Assembly: GCA_037130845.1 (NCBI GenBank)
Contig: JBAXSE010000037.1
Coordinates: 1-7,028, forward strand
Reading direction: 5' to 3'
DNA from: 1-14-0-10-37-14 sp037130845
GTDB lineage: Bacteria; Patescibacteriota; Patescibacteriia; Patescibacteriales; Patescibacteriaceae
DNA: 7,028 nucleotides
A program made the position numbers and the translations under genes. The notes beneath the pieces are model-generated. The model had not been told where the DNA came from. It did not search any database and saw only the letters and a program-made list of their open reading frames with translations. This document shows positions 5,005 through 7,028 of the stretch, piece after piece; positions within the stretch are counted from its first letter, which is position 1; the number at the start of each line of letters is the position of its first letter.

Positions 5005-5855
5005 AAGGTTTTTAGTAAAGTCAGATTCATTTTATTCTTGTTGACGAAGTTCTGGGTAGTTTTAGTGATTTTTTTGGTAGCTAAACTGTAGGAGTAATAA
5101 CTAGTCCAATCTTTGCCTGTCAATGAAAAATAGACACTTGTCTTGTCTTTGCCTAGACCGATAAAATAATAATTTATTTGAGGATATACGGTTCCAAATC
5201 GTGCGCTATTTTTTTGGTTATTATAAGTGCAATAGAGAGGCGAAAGTGTTTTGGTGTTGTAGATCTGTTTACCGTCATTAGACGTAAAGCCTTTGAACAA
5301 TGGTTCTATTTTTTTTGCATCTGCTTCGCTGCTTATTGACCTTTGTTCGCAACCTTTGCTCTCGACTATATCTTCAATAACATCATAACTGTCTTTGCCT
5401 GAATTAAAATAGAGAATATAGGGTTTGTTGTCTTGGCAGATTGCGCAAAATTCCACATTGATGTCGGTCAGTATTTTTTTGTTGCCTATATCGACAAATT
5501 TCCAGGAGTAAAAATCTTCGCCGCCTTCATAGGGATCATTATGAACAAAAGTGACAAAGACATTCTTGACGTCCGTCTTATATAACTTGAAACTAGTCTG
5601 TCCGCCACGCATCCACCAATCTGTCTGAGGAGACTCAAAATCATTTGTATTGAAATTTTTGCCTTCCAGTGTCTTATTGTTTAGTAGAAAGCTATAAAAA
5701 TAAAATTGTTGCCGATCATTCCAGACGGCGCTGATGGTCGTGTTCCTTGACTTATAAATAGTGACGGGCTTGAGAGGTTTTGATACCTGCGCTTGAACCG
5801 TCTGACCGACCGTCAGTAATAATGATAACAAAACAATGATTATTACTTTTTTCAT
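5001..5855 (-). CDS. Exported protein of unknown function with repeated aromatic segments
   Basis: This 284-residue protein starts with a clear Sec signal: MKK, a hydrophobic core IIIVLLSLLLTVG, and a likely cleavage site after VQA (residue 22). No lipobox Cys follows, so it should be released or remain loosely attached outside the cytoplasmic membrane. The mature part is rich in Tyr, Asn, Lys and Thr. Three segments share an aromatic-Ser-aromatic strand followed by a turn and Lys: FYFYSFLLNNKTLEG (51-65), FYSWKFVDIGNKKILTD (115-131) and YYSYSLATKKITKT (253-266). This pattern suits the outer strands and turns of beta-propeller blades. A GKDKTSVYF element is at 235-243. Four cysteines (137, 140, 169, 209), including CxxC, could form disulfides. 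The gene looks visibly more A/T-rich than its neighbours. It lies 6 bases after the upstream gene. I assign no function; a sensor or binding role for the exporter's cargo is possible. Confidence 0.75.
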   Translation of the reverse strand: MKKVIIIVLLSLLLTVGQTVQAQVSKPLKPVTIYKSRNTTISAVWNDRQQFYFYSFLLNNKTLEGKNFNTNDFESPQTDWWMRGGQTSFKLYKTDVKNVFVTFVHNDPYEGGEDFYSWKFVDIGNKKILTDINVEFCAICQDNKPYILYFNSGKDSYDVIEDIVESKGCEQRSISSEADAKKIEPLFKGFTSNDGKQIYNTKTLSPLYCTYNNQKNSARFGTVYPQINYYFIGLGKDKTSVYFSLTGKDWTSYYSYSLATKKITKTTQNFVNKNKMNLTLLKTL

Positions 5856-5861
5856 AGTGAT

Positions 5862-6461
5862 TTATTGATTATTCATTTCTATAGATACGATGCCTTGTTG
5901 TTCGGTGCTCCAGAGATAGCCTGTGTATTTTTCTAGATCGGGGATGTCAATCGGTAATGCTGTCTGTGGCTTGGTAAAGGCGATGATAGCCTTAAACTTC
6001 TTGGCGGCAATCTGGTCTTTAATTTCGCATTTGTCCAGGTCGCCGGACAGGATGAGTTTGGGCAAGCCATGACAGGCGTCAAAGACGGCCTGGCTGAAGA
6101 CTTCCATATTTTTGATAAGTACTACACGCTCCTTGAGATCGGGCAGTTGCAAGATAGCCTGCATGAACAATCGTTCGTTACCGCTTTCCAGAATAATAGC
6201 CTGGGAGTCCGAGTCTAATTGGTCCGCGTCGGTGGCGTAGATAATCTTGTTTTCATGGCCTTGGGTTTGTTCCAGAAAATTATCTTTGGCTGCCGGGTAA
6301 GCCGTCAGCATCAAGACTTTGGCGCCGCGTAAAAACAGATCGGCCAACACTGTAATAGAAAAATGAGAACCGCCGCTTTTTTCGGCATAAGTGATCAAGC
6401 AGGGTAGGGCGTCTGTGCTGAAGTGGTATTCTTGATTGTCGAGCAAAATTTTGTCCGCCAT
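5862..6461 (-). CDS. Uncharacterised protein resembling a RecA-fold ATPase without Walker A
   Basis: This 199-residue protein is probably cytoplasmic. Its layout resembles RecA/KaiC-like domains: LITYAEKSGGSHFSITVLADLFLRGAKVLMLTAYP (22-56) has strand, loop, helix and then a strand ending in a conserved turn, as in proteins where the loop is GxxxxGKT. Here the loop reads SGGSHFS (29-35), without the Lys needed for phosphate binding. RVVLIKNME (112-120) sits where a Walker B strand would be, with Asn in place of Asp, and LILSGDLDK (136-144) and AIIAFTK (158-164) look like later strands. It may thus be a pseudo-ATPase or bind nucleotide in a different way. I have the impression that this type recurs in Patescibacteria but cannot verify it. 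It follows the 104-residue gene after 1 base. No SD is seen. Confidence 0.75.
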   Translation of the reverse strand: MADKILLDNQEYHFSTDALPCLITYAEKSGGSHFSITVLADLFLRGAKVLMLTAYPAAKDNFLEQTQGHENKIIYATDADQLDSDSQAIILESGNERLFMQAILQLPDLKERVVLIKNMEVFSQAVFDACHGLPKLILSGDLDKCEIKDQIAAKKFKAIIAFTKPQTALPIDIPDLEKYTGYLWSTEQQGIVSIEMNNQ

Positions 6462-6462
6462 A

Positions 6463-6777
6463 TTATTTATTTTCGCGTGTTTCTTGGTAGGGGATGATAG
6501 TGTCGGAGATGACTCGGACTTCTTCGTCGCTATAGATCTTGAGGACTTTGTAGCTGCCTTTGGTGATGTTGTGTCCGACCGTGATTTCGGTGACGATGAT
6601 GCGGGCGATGGCCTGCCAGTCGGCGGTCAGCAGTTCCATGGGAGTGTCCAGCATATACAAACGGTGCTTGTTCCTCTGGAAAGGGTATTCTTGGCCGACT
6701 ACCAATAATTCGCGTTCGATGAGCCCATCGGTGGGGCTGAGTTTGAGACTGCCTTGTTGTGACCAGATTGCGCCCAT
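6463..6777 (-). CDS. Uncharacterised 104-residue protein, first gene of the six-gene operon
   Basis: I do not recognise this small soluble protein. It has no signal peptide or membrane segment. It seems to be mostly beta: strands around ERELLVVGQ (21-29), HRLYMLD (38-44), IARIIVTEITVGHN (57-70), GSYKVLKIYS (74-83) and RVISDTIIPY (88-97), with an N-terminal WSQQGS stretch. The middle part, ADWQAIARIIVTEITVGHNITKG, is the most motif-like, and a small beta-barrel or OB/SH3-like fold is plausible. It is the first gene of a tightly packed operon, followed 1 base later by the degenerate RecA-like protein, and the two may act together. The ATG at 6777 has no SD; the upstream region is A/T-rich with a candidate -10 box. 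Confidence 0.7.
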   Translation of the reverse strand: MGAIWSQQGSLKLSPTDGLIERELLVVGQEYPFQRNKHRLYMLDTPMELLTADWQAIARIIVTEITVGHNITKGSYKVLKIYSDEEVRVISDTIIPYQETRENK

Positions 6778-6793
6778 ATGTTTGGTTTAGATA

Positions 6794-6852
6794 AATAATA
6801 GCTCTATATATCATACTCTATTCTGGCAAAAAGGGAAGAATAGGCTATTATT
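6794..6852. repeat. Nested inverted repeats in the divergent intergenic region
   Basis: AATAATAGC (6794-6802) pairs perfectly with GCTATTATT (6844-6852), and inside it CTATTCT (6818-6824) pairs with AGAATAG (6837-6843). The inner loop is 12 bases, and 15 bases bulge on the left side. The region lies between the six-gene operon and the rightward promoter at 6870. It could be an operator pair or a structured leader. A/T-rich sequence makes chance pairing fairly likely. Confidence 0.35.
6810..6815 (-). promoter_or_regulatory. Candidate -10 box of the six-gene operon
   Basis: On the minus strand TATGAT (6815-6810) matches the -10 consensus at 5 of 6 positions and would start transcription near 6803, about 26 bases before the ATG. 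No good -35 box is found at 16-18 bases upstream. A second A/T-rich option, TATTAT (6800-6795), is also possible. Confidence 0.35.
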
Positions 6853-6869
6853 ATCTGAGGCATTTGCGA

Positions 6870-6897
6870 TTGTTTTTTGCTGGTAATTTGCTATAAT
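6870..6897 (+). promoter_or_regulatory. Extended -10 promoter at the right edge
   Basis: A consensus TATAAT (6892-6897) is preceded by TGC, giving an extended -10 motif, and by a -35-like TTGTTT (6870-6875) at 16 bases. Transcription would start near 6904, only about two bases before the ATG at 6906, so the message would be essentially leaderless. Confidence 0.65.
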
Positions 6898-6905
6898 AGT
6901 TATTC

Positions 6906-6992
6906 ATGAGAAATAATGCGAAGCATATGACCTTAACACCAGAACAATTCAACCAATTATCTACCAAGGCCGAGTTTAATCCCTTGGGGTAA
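6906..6992 (+). pseudogene. 28-codon reading frame, possibly the 5' end of a gene cut by a repeat
   Basis: The frame reads MRNNAKHMTLTPEQFNQLSTKAEFNPLG and then stops with TAA at 6990-6992. An inner ATG at 6927 begins the segment MTLTPEQFNQLSTKAEF. This looks like the amphipathic N terminus of longer coiled-coil or helical proteins that I associate with Patescibacteria. The frame ends as it enters the GC-rich palindromic element at 6981-7012, so a repeat insertion may have truncated the gene. It could also be a genuine very short peptide. The strong promoter directly upstream supports transcription. The window ends too soon to test for a downstream remainder. Confidence 0.4.
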
Positions 6993-7012
6993 ATTCCCCG
7001 CAGCTTGCTGCG
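6981..7012. repeat. GC-rich palindromic element, REP-like
   Basis: CGCAGC (6999-7004) and GCTGCG (7007-7012) form a hairpin whose RNA would close on a CUUG tetraloop. GGGG (6986-6989) can pair with CCCC (6996-6999) in an alternative structure that competes for the same bases. The GC-rich block stands out sharply against the A/T-rich flanks. It resembles dispersed extragenic palindromes associated with REP-type (Y1) transposases, as I remember them. No run of T follows, so it is not a classical terminator. The right boundary lies near or beyond the window edge. Confidence 0.5.
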
Positions 7013-7028
7013 TATTGAATGATGGCAT

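Noticed and set aside
1..7028. CRISPR array, tRNA or rRNA genes
   Set aside because: No regularly spaced direct repeats, cloverleaf-like sequence or conserved rRNA stretch was seen on either strand.

Overview
The window looks like a piece of a Candidate Phyla Radiation / Patescibacteria chromosome (for example a Falkowbacteria- or Magasanikbacteria-like lineage). The reasons are several small, tightly packed proteins of types seen mostly in those genomes (a TrmB-type regulator, a DUF3307 membrane protein, two compact proteins of unknown function beside an ABC exporter), near-absent intergenic space, and A/T-rich start contexts without Shine-Dalgarno sequences. This assignment is inference from gene style, not from a marker gene.

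Layout. Positions 1-81 hold a possible insertion-sequence end. A leftward pair follows: a TrmB-type HTH regulator (466-1233) and a HIT-domain hydrolase (82-456), read from a good promoter with a perfect inverted repeat just downstream of the predicted start of transcription. Diverging from it is a rightward pair: a 352-residue fusion of phosphopantetheine adenylyltransferase (CoaD-like) and dephospho-CoA kinase (CoaE-like) at 1402-2460, overlapping by 17 bases a DUF3307 membrane protein (2444-2839). This pair ends at a clear intrinsic terminator (2866-2898). A second terminator, built on a 40-base perfect palindrome (2920-2959), faces the other way.

That second terminator closes a six-gene leftward operon (6777 down to 2980) with junctions between a 4-base overlap and a 6-base gap: a 104-residue unknown protein, a 199-residue protein resembling a RecA-fold ATPase without a Walker A motif, a 284-residue exported protein with repeated aromatic segments, a 154-residue unknown with a Ser-Cys-x-Gly-His motif, an ABC ATPase and an ABC-2 permease. 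At the right edge a strong extended -10 promoter would start an almost leaderless transcript of a 28-codon reading frame. That frame stops where a GC-rich palindromic element begins, which looks like a gene start cut by a repeat.

How the genes may work together. The rightward pair would finish CoA synthesis from 4'-phosphopantetheine in a cell that may import the precursor. The TrmB/HIT pair looks like a self-regulated nucleotide-metabolism unit. The six-gene operon couples an ABC-2 exporter to an exported protein and three cytoplasmic unknowns. It is the best candidate for an uncharacterised system here, but its function cannot be read from sequence alone.
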